Below, piece after piece: positions 1 to 11,967 of a stretch of DNA of 64,000 nt. The notes below the pieces were generated by a model. That model did not search any database. It saw nothing but the letters and a program-made list of their open reading frames with translations, and was not told the DNA's origin. The translations under genes and the position numbers were made by a program. Location of the stretch: assembly GCA_036583965.1 (NCBI GenBank), contig JAZBQD010000021.1:18359766-18423765 (forward strand), written 5' to 3'. The DNA is from Prunella strophiata (taxonomy: Eukaryota; Chordata; Aves; Passeriformes; Prunellidae). How positions within the stretch are numbered: the first letter of the stretch is position 1; each line of letters starts with the position of its first letter.

Positions 1-811
1 TGGCACCACACCCCAGTGTCTCTGTCAGGGGACAGAAGCTGCAAATGCCTTCTCAGGGAGTCACTGTTGACCTCACTACTCACACAGACAGCTCTGATCC
101 AAGAGACAACTCCCCCCGTGCTCCTATGCATTCCAAATCCCTCTATTTGCTGGGGTATTTTTCTTTATCTCCCTGCTTTTTCTCTGTTAACTGCTTCCAC
201 TGGCAGTGGCCATCACTCAGTGGGTCACCCCAAGTCATCCTGAATTGGAGCATTGGCAGCACTTCACTTATTAGTCAGCCAACTCATGGGATCCTGGCAA
301 CCTTTTTCTCTCTAGAAGGATAGGGTCCAAGCTGCTCTTTGATGTTGTCAAACCATGATTTCCACTGGTCTCCCCGCTGATTCCTTTGCTCTCTCTCCCT
401 GGGAGTAAAAAGCCACAGGGAAGATCTGAGTGTTGTGTCAGGCACCAGGCCAATCTGGTTTCAGGCTTTGTTACTGTGTGCAGCAGACAGCCTGTCCAGT
501 CCTGGATCTATATGAGGGATGCTTTCATCTTCTAAGAATGCTGTGCATTTCAGGTTGTTCCACCTATAGAGCCCATCCAGGCAACCTCTGCAAAGTCAGC
601 CTTCCTGAAAAACGAAGGAATAACAAAAAACCAAGTCAAACACGCAGATCAAAGTTTGCCCAGAATTTATGTTTTATGGATTCAGAAACAGAGAGGACAA
701 GGTGAAATCTGCATTTCTGCTGGGGATATTGATTTATTTCTGTTCCATTTGCCTCCTAAGGCTTGAAAAATGTGGACAAAAAGGAGTCATTCACCATGTC
801 TGAGGCAACAC
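1..811. other. Unannotated non-coding stretch
   Basis: No repeat family, RNA gene or convincing exon is recognised. The open frames here (up to about 90 codons) start at arbitrary ATGs, lack splice context and have low-complexity composition, so I treat them as chance frames. Confidence 0.5.
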
Positions 812-884
812 GGGTGAAATTCTGGCCACCACTGAAGGCAATGGCAAGACTCCCATTGACTATGGTGGGGCCAGCATTTCACCC
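812..884. repeat. Ancient palindromic repeat (sauropsid short interspersed type)
   Basis: The left arm (812-844, starting GGGTGAAATTCTGGCC) is the near reverse complement of the right arm (852-884, ending GGGGCCAGCATTTCACCC), with a 7-bp centre. The arms also carry the CAATGG / CCATTGAC core that I associate with an old, high-copy palindromic element of bird, turtle and crocodile genomes. The family name is uncertain. Divergence between the arms suggests an old copy. It could fold as a long hairpin if transcribed. Confidence 0.6.
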
Positions 885-2094
885 CACGATTTCTCATCTT
901 GCTTTATTTTATTGACCTTTCTCTTGAATACGAGCGAAATGCAAATATTTTTTTGCAGCACAAGTCTTTGTACTCTATGAACTCTGCTGGATCCAAAGCA
1001 CTTCATATGTATATAAGAAAAACAGCTAAAGACGAAAGGGAGAGCAGTTAACTGTGCAAATAATGATCTCCACAATCTATAAAAAATGGCCATGCTCAAA
1101 AAGAGATAGTGGTTTAAATGGTCAGGATAAATAAAACAGGCTTGAGGCTAAATTTTGGACCATGAAGAGCATTCCCAAGCCTGCATGGTACAGACCACAC
1201 ATCTTGGGAATGTGGATGGCCTCTGAGGCCACCTCAGCATGGCCCCATGGTGGCCATGAAATCCCAGACAGTTTTACTCTCATTTTCAAGTCATGCTGAT
1301 GTTCAAAGCCTAAGGAATCCAACAGTTCTGATGCGAGACAATGGGTGATACTCCCAATATTCTGGCAAACTGTTCACAGGGGAAAAATAAGGATGTTTCT
1401 TTCTCTGTGGGTTCAGTCTCTGCATGGAATGAAAATAGCTGATTTCAGAGACAAAGAATTGCCCTCTTTGCTTTCACCCAAAGCCTTTTTTCATCCTTAA
1501 AATGTTTTAGGATAACCCCCCTCTGTGATGCCGTTGTGAATCCAGGTAGTGTCACAATCAATTAAATTATTATTTTGTCTCCTTGCAGGAAAATGCAAAT
1601 TGTCAAAGCTGGTTTTCACAATAATCTCACCTTTCCTGGTGCCCATCCCTTGCCCACCAAATCCAGAATTTCACCACAAACCTTTCAACCAGCAGCATTC
1701 ATTTTGTAGAGGACTGTTGGATTCAGGCAGCAGGATTGGGAGAGTCCTCCCAGCAGCATCTCAGGCATTTGCAGGTGGTTTGGATGGTTTAGCCTGTCCC
1801 CAAAACAGTAGAAGAGTGTGACTCTCAATAAAACAGTCCTGATTTTACTACAAGCAGAGGTAAAAGAAGTCATGTAGAGTGGCAAGGCAAGGAAGGGCAG
1901 CTGTGGTGGGAAGAAAGAAGAGCTCTTGAATCTCAAAGTGGAGATGGGGTTATGATCAACATCTGACATGACACAGGAAGGAGGAATTATATGAATCTAT
2001 TCATTTGGAAAGCTTGCCATCACTCCCAGAAGGAGAAGGCTTCTGTCATTCCAGTCTTCATCTCCACCTGCTGCCTGAGTGTTTTTCAGCAGCC
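885..2094. other. Unannotated non-coding stretch
   Basis: Mixed-composition single-copy-looking sequence. Nothing in it matches a repeat or exon that I recognise. Confidence 0.5.
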
Positions 2095-2184
2095 TGGTGC
2101 AGTGGAAGGTGTCCCTGCAGGGAGTTGAAATGAGATTATATTTAAGGCCCCTTCCAACCCAAGGCACTCCATGATTCTGTGATC
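2095..2184 (+). mobile_element. CR1 LINE fragment, 3' end only
   Basis: The segment reads GGTGCAGTGGAAGGTGTCCC, then a damaged TTGAAATGAGATTATATTTAAGG, and ends CCTTCCAACCC followed by CCATGATTCTGTGATCC. This is the terminal part of the avian CR1 3' untranslated region in sense orientation, with a degenerate ATTCTATG tail. Only about 90 bp remains, which is typical of 5' truncation during target-primed reverse transcription. No coding part of the LINE is present. Confidence 0.85.
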
Positions 2185-3356
2185 CTTTAATCCACAGACA
2201 ACCTCACTACTGCAGGATGTAAAATCCAAGGCCCCTCCTGTGTGGTGCTGCTGTGAGGCCTTTCCTTTATAACCAAATAAAAATGAGGGTAAGTTTTAAG
2301 TGCTCTGGGCTTACATTTTCTCCCCTTTCATTTATTTTTGTTTCATAATGTGCCTTTTTATTAAAAACAAAAACACAACAAAGACATTTCCATCATCTCT
2401 GGGGCCATGTTCTGATGCCTCCTGGACCACCAGTGGTTCACAGACCACAGGGTGAGTAATGGTGCACGAGAGCACATTGAGTCCTCTGCTCTGACTGCCA
2501 AAGGAACTCTGTTTGCACCAACGTGCTTCGCCCAGGGCTTTGTCAGACCCAATTCTGCCTGATTTGAGTTATGGAGCTTCCATCACATCTTTGGGGAAAA
2601 TTATTTCACTGTCTACCAGGTCTCTGGGGCTGGAATGTGGATTCATGAAGCCCACGGTGTGTATTTAGTAAAAGAGCACTTTGAAATTAATAAGCTTGAG
2701 GAAACGAGGCCAAAATTCTGTCCTCAGCCTCCCTGGTGTGGTGCTTGTTAGAATGCAGAGGAGCCTGTTGAATGACAAGGGGAGGAGGATGGGGGGCTTC
2801 TACAGGGGCTGGTGCATCACCAAATTTTGGGGCCTTTGGGAAATCCTTTAACGTTAATCACCCCAGCTGGGAAACTGAATAAACCCTCAAACCTTTGCTA
2901 AAAAGCCAGCTCTGCACTTAAATCAGTGTTATCACTTACACAAATAACAAACAAATCGTATGGTTTGGGCTCTACTTCCTGCCTGGAAGGAGTGTGAAGA
3001 CTGATCACTCACAGAAAGTGAATTTTATACTATTTTTGCTTTATAGCAAGTGGTGGATTGGACTTGTGAACATGGATTCGACAATATTGTTCTTTCTGCA
3101 AACGTTAGCGCTCGCTGAAACATTTCAGACAAACATCCCATGAAGATTTAGTGGCCTCAGCTTGTTTGACTTGGAATTAGACATGATTTCTAATTAGCCA
3201 ATCTTCAGCAGTTCGGTCAGAAAATGCAGCGAGCTGCCAATTTTCACACCTTAGCAAAAAAAAATAAAATAAAAATCCTAATAAAACTCTTAAGAAAAAT
3301 GACCTATCACTTGTGCTGCTAGGAAATTCCCAGTGTGTCCCAGGTTCTCCATTCTT
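2185..3356. other. Unannotated non-coding stretch
   Basis: AT-leaning sequence with no recognised repeat, RNA or exon. Confidence 0.5.
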
Positions 3357-3454
3357 ACACACACACACACATCTGTCCATCCATCCATCCATCCATCATC
3401 CATCCATCCATCCATCCATCCATCCATCCATCCATCCATCCATCATCCATCCAT
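3357..3454. repeat. Compound microsatellite (AC)n then (CATC)n
   Basis: A short AC run (about 3357-3371) passes through ATCTGTC into a CATC/ATCC tetranucleotide array to 3454. CATCATC three-base slips near 3396 and 3442 interrupt the array. Open frames of Ser-Ile-His-Pro repeats over it are artefacts of the 12-bp reading period. Confidence 0.95.
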
Positions 3455-3999
3455 CTGTATGTGCCTACACATTCATACACAACCACCACCCAAATCTCAA
3501 TATATATAAGCTTAGACAGCCTAAACTAAGAACCTTTTATTAATTTCCTAAAATTTTTCCATAGAAATGGGAAGTTCAACATTGCTAAACAAGCCTCAAC
3601 CATTTAAAATAATGAATGTTATTAGCATTTTAGCTGTTTAAATCAAAAGACATACATTGGTGTTTTTGTAACAAAATCATCTATAGGGAAATTAAAAAAA
3701 TAGGGGGTGAATAAATGATTCTGAAGTCTAAGCCATCAAAGAGCTGTTTAGGTCAAGCTTTGAAGTGAAATAAGCTCAGTGCAGCTGAGACTGCACTCAT
3801 CATTATATTAAAGGTCTTTAAAAATATCCATTGCGAGTCCAAAAAGCATCCAAAGCCTTTTCTTTCTAAATTTTATCAATTTTAATTCATTATTGACCAT
3901 TTTCCATAGCCCCCAAATCTCAGATGAGAGTGGCTTCCAGGAGGACACCAAACTACATCTACTTCCAGGGACCAAAATAAATAAAAATGTTGTTTTATG
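3455..3999. other. Unannotated AT-rich stretch
   Basis: AT-rich with no recognisable gene or repeat. Confidence 0.5.
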
Positions 4000-4225
4000 G
4001 AAAATTAGGAAGAAATTCTCCCCCTGTAAGGGTGGTGAGGCCCTGGCATAAGTTGCCCTGAGAAGCTGTGGCTGGTCCTGGATCCCTGGAAGTGCCCAAG
4101 GCCAGGCTGGACAGGGCTTGGAGCATCCTGGGATAGACACAAGTTGTCCCTGCCCATGACTGAGGGTTGGAATGAGATGAGCTTTGAGGTCCCGTTCCAA
4201 CCCAAACCATTCCCTAATCCCTATA
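4000..4225 (+). mobile_element. CR1 LINE fragment, 3' end
   Basis: Sense-strand CR1 tail. Landmarks in order are TTAGGAAGAAATTCT, GGGTGGTGAGGCCCTGGCA, GAGAAGCTGTGGCTG, CTGGAAGTGCCCAAGGCC, GGGTTGGAATGAGATGA and CCGTTCCAACCCAAACCATT, closing with a decayed ATTCCCTAATCCCTAT. About 225 bp of the 3' end survives. The end of the LINE reverse-transcriptase reading frame is not included. The 66-130 codon minus-strand open frames here are read-through of the antisense strand. Confidence 0.93.
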
Positions 4226-5827
4226 AAATGGTAGAACTGGAGATGAAACAGCAGAATATGTGCTCTTAATGGTGTCGGCAGGCCCAGCTATGTCTCCATC
4301 TAAATTTTTGCTTGTGAGTAATTTTTTTAGGAATTGTTCTGTCTTCTTTTCTCCCTCTAATCGTGGTCAGATGCAAGGGAAAATATTGTTCCCTGTCAGC
4401 CACAGTGCTTGTTCAGCTTTGAGCCCTGCACTTGGCTATGAACAGCCTTGTGGGGGCTTCTTGACACCTCATCAGAGCATCTGGTACAAGGAAGGGCAGA
4501 GGGGTTCAGTCCTGAAGACCTTTTTCAGCTGGTATGGAACTCCTAACCCAGGCAAATTCCAGCTGCCTTCAAGAGACATTTTGGCCAATTAAAGTCTAGG
4601 TGAGAACTCCCAGATTTGGCCAATACTAATAAAATCAGAGAAATGTGAGTCGCTTCCTCAGCTCATGGTTTCCTTGAAGGCAGTACCAGATGCTGCTACA
4701 TTTCTCTCATCTCTCTGGGCAGCCCAAAGAAATCTCCCATGGATGTCAGTGGATGTCAGCCATGTCTGTTGGGGATTATTTGCATTCCTTAAGCCAGCAC
4801 TCAGCCCATAAATTATGACAAGAAAGGCTCTTCTTTGAGCCCTCATCTTTAAATTCCTCTTTAGGAAGGTTTTTGCTCCTATCACGACCCATTAACTAAG
4901 CCATATGTAGGATACTCCATCCAGAACCATTCCACTCCCAAAAACACAACTGCTAGGGAGAAATGAATATTTGGATTCACTCTTGTTTTCCTTTCTGGCT
5001 GTTTGTTTAACAGTGGAAAGATTATTGGAGATGTTATCTCAGAGAGAGTTCACTGGGGCATGTTCCTGTGACAGTATTATTGCAAAGGCAGTCGCCTGGC
5101 TCTTCTCTTCAGCTAATAAAAGTGTGTTAAAAAGGAAAAATTGATCAAATGTGAGCTGACCCTAATTTAATTTGAAATTTTTTGAAGTAAATATTCTATT
5201 TCTTACAACTTTTGTTTGGTTTTAAATGTTTATCTGCTTTTCCAACATAATAACTATAGGGGCTTCCACTTGGGAAAGGAACATTTGGGTGTCTGTTCTT
5301 CACAGTCTTGCACCTATGGAATTGTGTCTAACCCAGGAAAGTCCAGGTATTCACTGGGAAAAAGCTCTCCAGCACCCCACAGCAAGCATGAAGTACTTGC
5401 TAGGAGAAGGGAAATTATTTATAAATTGAGGGAATTGCCCAGATGGGACTAAACCATGATTTACACTCCAGGCTCCCACAGAAAAAAAGATGTCTTTCTG
5501 CACCTCCAGTCTCCCTGGAGATTCCTGCCTGTTGAGGAAGAGGGAAAACACAATTTCACTTACAGATCTGATAATTTGAAGTCACTCTCATCCTTCAAAT
5601 GGATTTGAAGGCATTTTTGGTGCCCCTCAGAGCTCCATCACATCCTGGGCCATCCGTTCTGACTCTTCCAGAAGGGATTAACCCATGCAGTGAGAAAACA
5701 CGGGATTATTCCTATCAGCATCACATAAAGAACACACAACGAGCATCACACAGACTTTAAGCCAGTCCTCAACACCCACTTTGGTGCAGATGAAGTTTAG
5801 CTGTACTTTTCCCCCCCTCATTTCCAG
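4226..5827. other. Unannotated non-coding stretch
   Basis: No supported gene or interspersed repeat. A short imperfect duplication GGATGTCAGT/GGATGTCAGC sits near 4741-4760. Confidence 0.5.
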
Positions 5828-5901
5828 CGTTTTCCCAGGCTGAGGCCGCCCCTCGCGATCTGTTGGTAATTTGCGCGCATTGTTACCACTCAACGACCGT
5901 A
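5828..5901. other. Small CpG cluster
   Basis: About eight CpG dinucleotides fall within 75 bp (around CCGCCCCTCGCGATC and TTTGCGCGCATTG) in otherwise CpG-poor surroundings. Too short for a standard CpG island. Local retention of CpG can mark a constrained or unmethylated element. No exon is evident on either strand. Confidence 0.4.
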
Positions 5902-8900
5902 TTCTTTCTGCTGACCCCACTTGAACTCGCTTCCCCTGAGCCCATGGCACGTCCAGGAGGTGAGGGCTTGGTTTACAGCAACGAGCCCTTGGTGGGGCTG
6001 CACCTTTGGACCACCCAGGAACGGCAGCAAGCCGTGGCACGACTCGGATCTGGAGCCCACCTGTGCTCCTTGACCTGCCTTGGCTTCCCCTTCCTTTCTG
6101 CTCTCCTTCAGAGCCACCATGCCCCTCATAATTTAGCACTCAGAGACCTCAACTCCCTCTCTCCCTCACAAAATCAGTGGTGGAGTTGGCTTTATTTGCC
6201 TTCACTGGGAGTGCAGCTGTTCCCAGACTGTGCTGGAAGCCATGGGAGCTCGCATGCCAATTTGCATCCTCCAAGAGGCTGGCCCAGGATGTTTTCTATT
6301 TTAATTTTTATGTCTGCACCTAGCGTTCCAGTTGGATGTGTTTTAAAGTAAACAGAGTCGATAAATAAAAAATGGTGCATTTCCCAGCCATCCTGGGATA
6401 TTTCTGTTCCTCCCTCGTTGCCTGCCCCCTCCTAGTCCTTTACTGCTTTCACAGATACAACAATTAAATATTCAGCTGGCAGGCCAGTTTTTCCTCTTGC
6501 TCGGTTGATTCATCCTGAAATCCAGTTTTTGAAAGGACTTCTTCTAAAAGAAGCAGGGCCAGAGTGGGGAATTTATATTGTTGGGTGGAAAACTCCTTAT
6601 TCAGGACTTTTCACCTCAAATTAGTCATCAACCAACAGCAACCAAGGATGTTTTATTCTGACCTGGGGAGCCAAAACTCAGAGGCTTAACGAGGAGGATG
6701 GGAACAGTAACACCCAGCTGACAGCAGCCAGCAGAGAGCCTGGGATTTCTTCTGGATCTGGATGGTGGAAACGAGAGTGGAGCATGCCCACGTTCCAGGT
6801 GAAGGTGAAAGGGGCTGGGGATGGGTCTGTCTCCTCCATCAGCTTTCCTGGTGCTCACCTTTCTTGGCCTTCTGTGTGTTTGGGAGCTGGGACTTCAAGG
6901 GAATTTGCCCTAGCTTGAAGGCACCAGCCTTTGTTCCCAGAAGCCAAGGTCTTTATTAGTTTAAGGTGGTAATTAGCTGAAATTAGTAATGGAAAGATTT
7001 TTTTTTTAACTTAATGAGCCCTTAAGAATTTGAGTCCTTAAGAATTTAAGTGCTGTTGGATGTATTTTTTCAAATATAAATCCCATTTTTTCTTATTTTG
7101 TGAAGCTGCTTTCTGTTGATCCCTTTCATTAAAGACCTCTGAGCTAAATGCAGGTGCTTGTGACTTGGGAAGCATATGGATTTTACAGCCCAAAGATGAG
7201 GCATTCATCTGCACAGCCCATTCCTGCTTGTTTATTGTCCCAGCCATGGGACTTCTTGGCTCAGAAGCCATCAGAGCACAGGTTCCAGACTTTTCATGCT
7301 CTCACTGTGTGTCCCAGCTGTGTTCAGACCCTGGCAGGTCCAGTTCTCCTCCAGCAGCCACCTTCCTTCCCTTCAGACAAGCCTGGGGATCCTCAGGCCT
7401 TGGTGAATTTCCAGGGTCTGTTAATTGAACCTGCAGGGCTCAGTCCTGCTCACACAGAAGGAGCCCAACTCCTCGAGCTCCCTGCAGCTGCTCTGCCTGC
7501 TGCAAATGCAGAGCACATGCCAGCCTCACATCCCTGCGTGGGAAATAAGGGACTTTTCCCAGCCTGGAGGATCCAAAAAGAAAATAAAAAATATTTTTTT
7601 CAAAAGAAGGTCTCATTCACAGTCCGTTTCCTGGCTATGAAGGAATTATTCCTACACAAAAATCATGTTTGTGTCCAAACAGAGTTGTGGAAAGGGTGGG
7701 ATGAGAAAGAAGCTTCCTCAAAGGCTGGCTGAATAAATGGAGACTTTCTCACACCCTGACATCTGCTGCCCAGAGTCCATCCATCCCTGCCCATGGCCAG
7801 GGAGTGCCTGGGGACAGGACCAACGGGGGGGACAGGAACTCATTGCCTAAAGTGACCCTTCTGATGCAACGTGTCACAGCTCAGACATGAGACATCCCAA
7901 AGCCAGCAGAGAACCTCCAGAGGCTCCTGAGCTGCTTTGCCCACTTCTCCAGAGCAGTTTTTGTAGCTGTGGTTCAATTTTTTTTTTCAGACAGACATGA
8001 AAATAGAAGAAGGAATTCAGGTTTTGCCGTCGTATCTGCTCCAAAGCAAAGGGCTCATTCTGAGGCAGTGCAGAAGAGCTGCAGGCTTCTGCTGAATGAG
8101 GACTGAGCAAAACAGCCTCTCATCAGGCTCTTCACTGCTCTGAGGAGCCTTCACCATGGCTGCTGAAAGCAAACACCTCCTGCCTCATGTGTCTCCTTTG
8201 CATTTTCCCCTTTTGAGCAGTGGATGTGTTTCTTTTCTGTTTGTCTCCTTCAGCTGGGGTTTTCTGAGTGAGTCCCCACATTTCCAGCCAGGCTTTGGTC
8301 AGAGGGCTGATTCAAGGGCTCCAGCCACATGTGGCTGTTTAAGGTTATTTGGGATCTCCTCAGGAGTCTCCCTGGCCCCAACAGCTACTCCCAAGGATTA
8401 GGGTCTCCCACAGATCCTGTGTGGAATCTGTCAGCCCTTGGAGATGCCTCAGATATCTGAGGATGTTTCAAGGCAATGTATTCAACCCCAAAATCTGTGG
8501 CTGGATCACTTGGTCAATCCTCCATCTCACAGCTTAGATGTAACTTTGGAAGCCTTGCTTCACCTTCCAGCCTGCTTGGCCCCAAAAAGCTGAAGGTTCC
8601 CAGTTCACTGAACAAAAAGGAGATGAGAGGCAAGGCATGAGATGTTATCCCCTGCTGCAGCAGGCAGGTGAGCTCTCTTCACCAGCCTTTTTCCAGGTAG
8701 AACAAGATCCCACAGGTGATTTGGGAAGGCAGAGAGCAGAAGGCAGCAAATGCACAGAAAGCCATTTGTCTGAAAACTGGGACTACACACTGACTGAAAA
8801 CATTTTGCAGCACTCACCGAGCCCTAATAGGAACTCACACATTCCTTGAAATGGGCTATTCATTATACAGCAGCTTGTAAAAAACAAGTTGGTTTTTTTT

Positions 8901-10833
8901 TTTTCCCCTCTTTTCCCCCCAGCCCTTAAACATGAGATTTTTAGCTCCAACCAGGACTTTACGAAGTTCACCTGGAGAAACTCCACCGAGGGCAGCGTGT
9001 GCCGGGGCACTTGCTCGGGGCCCTGGTGCAAGCTGGTGTTCATGGGCCCCTGGTGCCTGGGAGGCTGTGCCAAAGCTTTTATTAGCACTAACTTTCCATG
9101 GAGTCGGGAGGGACCTTTCCATTCACTTCCCTGGCAGTGCAGCCCTGGCTCCACCTCAACATTTGCACCTTATAAAGTGTTGTCATGACCCGACTGGAGC
9201 AGTTTATACAAGGCCCTTCAAGATCCCCGGTAATGAAGAGTAAATAACCCAGGAAAGCTTTCTCTCACTTTGCAGCTTTCTTTCGGTCTCAAAAGAAATA
9301 AAACAACTTACTTAACAGCATTCTTTAATCTTTTGCACCAGTGGCCTCCTTTATAGGGTGTTATACAGAGCCAGTGTAAATCCAACCTCTGTAATGGGGT
9401 CAGTGTTTCTCAACAGGTGATGGGTGGATACAGTGTAAGATCTATTTTTTCAATAAATGTCAGGCCAGGAAGCTTGCTGTTCATACACAGGCACCATGAA
9501 CATGTGGTTCTCTCACGCGCTCACCCTCCCCTCTCCAGTACCCCTTTCCTCAATTTTTTTTTTTTTTTTTTAATTTTCCAGCAGCCCACCAAAGTCTCCA
9601 ATTAATGAAGGAAAGCAGTGAATGCCCATTGCTTGGTTGTAGAGCACTGAGAGCCACTGATCTGCCATGCTTTGGGCACAGCAGACCCCAAAAAATTAAA
9701 TAAATCCCTAATTTTTCTTGAAATAAATCCTTCCTCCTGCTCTCTTTTCATAGAGGGGATGCAAAATACTGATGGTGTCAGGAAAGTGAAGTAGATCCAA
9801 AAAGACTCTTTCTGTTGTTTGGGACCAACCCTAGGCCTGATCCTGAAGTTCTTAATTCTTCTTTTCCAAAGGGAAAATTCTCTTTGGAGCCAGCAGAAAG
9901 CTCACCTGAGTAAGGATGACATTTGTGAGCCCACTGCCATTATGTTTGTTGACCAAAAATTTGTTTTTTTCAGGAAGGCCAAAGTTTAATGTCACCTGTG
10001 CAATGGTCCAGGAAACTCACCATAACTGCATTAAAAATATCCTCATTAACCAAACAATTAACACGAAGAGAAGTAAGTTATCAAAATAATGTAAATTTTT
10101 GCTCATGAAAAACCAATATTTTAAATGGGTCTTCTTAAGTATTTTTGCTTTAATATAGATAGAAATCTTTACATAAATCTTAAATCAAGCTGATGTTCCT
10201 TAATTGGTTACTGCCAGGTAAACCAGGCAGCTCCCATGGCACTGCTGCAACTTCCTGATGCCAAAACCTGCTGGAATCCTCATTCCCCAAATGTTCTGCA
10301 CCTGTAAAAGATGGGTCCAGAGCACAAAATCTTCTTTGCAGTATTTATTTACAACTGCAGCAGACTGTGCTACTGCCCTGCCTGCTTGTCCAAACATCAT
10401 ATGGGAAATAAATGCAAAATACCTCTGTGAGCATTCATTTGAATTTAAGAAGGGGAAATCACACTTTGCAGTCATTTGGGCTTATTCAGCAAAATGTTTA
10501 TTTATGCACTTAACTTTAAACATGTTCTTAAGTCCATCTCCTGTTCATCAACACACATTTCAGCATCTAAATAAAGCCTTAGACACTTTGCTTTGTCAGG
10601 GACTGTAAGAATTGAAGTATACTGAGAAAACATTGTTGGAAACTTTCTAGTTGTGTCTCAGTGAATTTAATTCTTGTTTAATACTTTACTTCTGATTTAC
10701 AAAGAAGAACAAGACTCTTATGCCATGTGTGCCACCAACTTTAACTGTATCTCAAAGCCAACTTAAGGAGAACTTTTTAAAAAATAAGAGACTTGTCTCA
10801 ATCCTAACAAATTCCACCAATACTAATGTTTAC
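5902..10833. other. Unannotated non-coding stretch
   Basis: No gene recognised in about 4.9 kb. It contains a 17-bp near-duplication (CCTTAAGAATTTGAGT / CCTTAAGAATTTAAGT, 7020-7051) and an 18-bp T run at 9554-9571. Open frames up to 194 codons (7148-7732) show no domain, no repeat conservation and no splice context. Confidence 0.5.
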
Positions 10834-10925
10834 AGAATGACAGAACTGCAGAATTACCTAGGTTGGAAAAGACCTTTGAGACCACCAAGTCCAAGCTCAA
10901 ACCAATTAATGCTGAAAATCAAGTG
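10834..10925 (-). mobile_element. CR1 LINE fragment, antisense
   Basis: The plus strand begins ACAGAATGACAGAACTGCAG and runs into AGGTTGGAAAAGACCTTTGA and CCACCAAGTCCAAGCTCAAACC. This is the CR1 3' end in reverse orientation, of the subtype in which the accepted motif reads CATCAAGTCCAACCATCAACC. About 90 bp remains. Confidence 0.8.
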
Positions 10926-11929
10926 ATGATAACATGACTGTCCCAGCTGGACAATGAGAAAATCCTCCCAGAGGATCTCTTGGTGGAAGGAAAATTAGTG
11001 AAGGAGTCATGAGAGAGAAGGAATGAGCTAATTAACAGCTGTGGGATCAAGTCCTTTACTTGGGAACTTCCAAGAACTGATTAGATGACATCAAAATCAG
11101 GAAAAGTCTCCATCAAATTCTTCTATGGTTGAGTAGTGATTAAGTGATTTATTTCTCATTAACAGTACCAGCTATTTTGAAGGCAAATGGGATTGTGAGG
11201 CAATCCAGTCTGCTATTGCAATAATCTATTTCTCCTGATGAAATTATGTTTGATTGGAAAAGCCAGTCTGGATTGGAAGACTCCAGAGTTACAAGAGACA
11301 TGAGAAAATAGGTTTGAAGTTACAGCAGAATGCAGTTACTTTTAAAATCTAAATTAGACACGGATCATTTGTAATAATCTACAACAATCATCATCATCAT
11401 GGTGCTCTATTAGTAGCAGACAGTTATTGGTTAAGGAAAAGAAGTTAAAAACAAGGACAAGAACAGAATGATCCTTTCCCTGCTTTGTCCTTCCAGCTCC
11501 CAGCAGCCCAGGAACTAAACAAACCAGATATTACATCCAGACTCCCATTTTTGGTGAATTTATTCACCAATAATTGGTCTAATCCCTTCCTGAACACATT
11601 CTTTAGGCCCCCACGACGTTCCGTGGCGGAGGTGCTGAATAAATACCATCTCTGGATATTTGTGCAGATTTTGCAAGCCTAAAAGAAATAGTGCCAGAGG
11701 ATGAAATCCTGATTGTGCAACCTCAGCCCTCGTGCCTCTCACTGGGAGTTTCAGCTGTTCCGTTCCATTTGCAGTTTGGCATTTCTGTGGGAGAGGAGCT
11801 GCTTGTTCCTCTAATTTTTGTTCCACGCTCTGTGAGAAACTGGTGGCACTGGGAAGGGAAAAAATGGAGCTCGTTTCAGTAGCAGATTTCAACAAGGGCA
11901 CATTATTATCCCAGGGATATGTTTGTAAA

Positions 11930-11934
<5 letters not shown>
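10926..11934. other. Unannotated non-coding stretch
   Basis: AT-leaning sequence with no recognised element. Confidence 0.5.

Positions 11935-11965
<31 letters not shown>
11935..11965 (+). repeat. 31-bp poly(A) run
   Basis: An uninterrupted A homopolymer of 31 bases follows GTAAAATATT. No AATAAA signal lies immediately upstream and no gene-like body is seen, so it is more likely a simple repeat than the tail of a processed retrocopy. Confidence 0.9.

Positions 11966-11967
<2 letters not shown>

Noticed and set aside
7148..7732. 194-codon plus-strand frame
   Set aside because: No motif, no conserved-looking segment and low-complexity ending; treated as chance.
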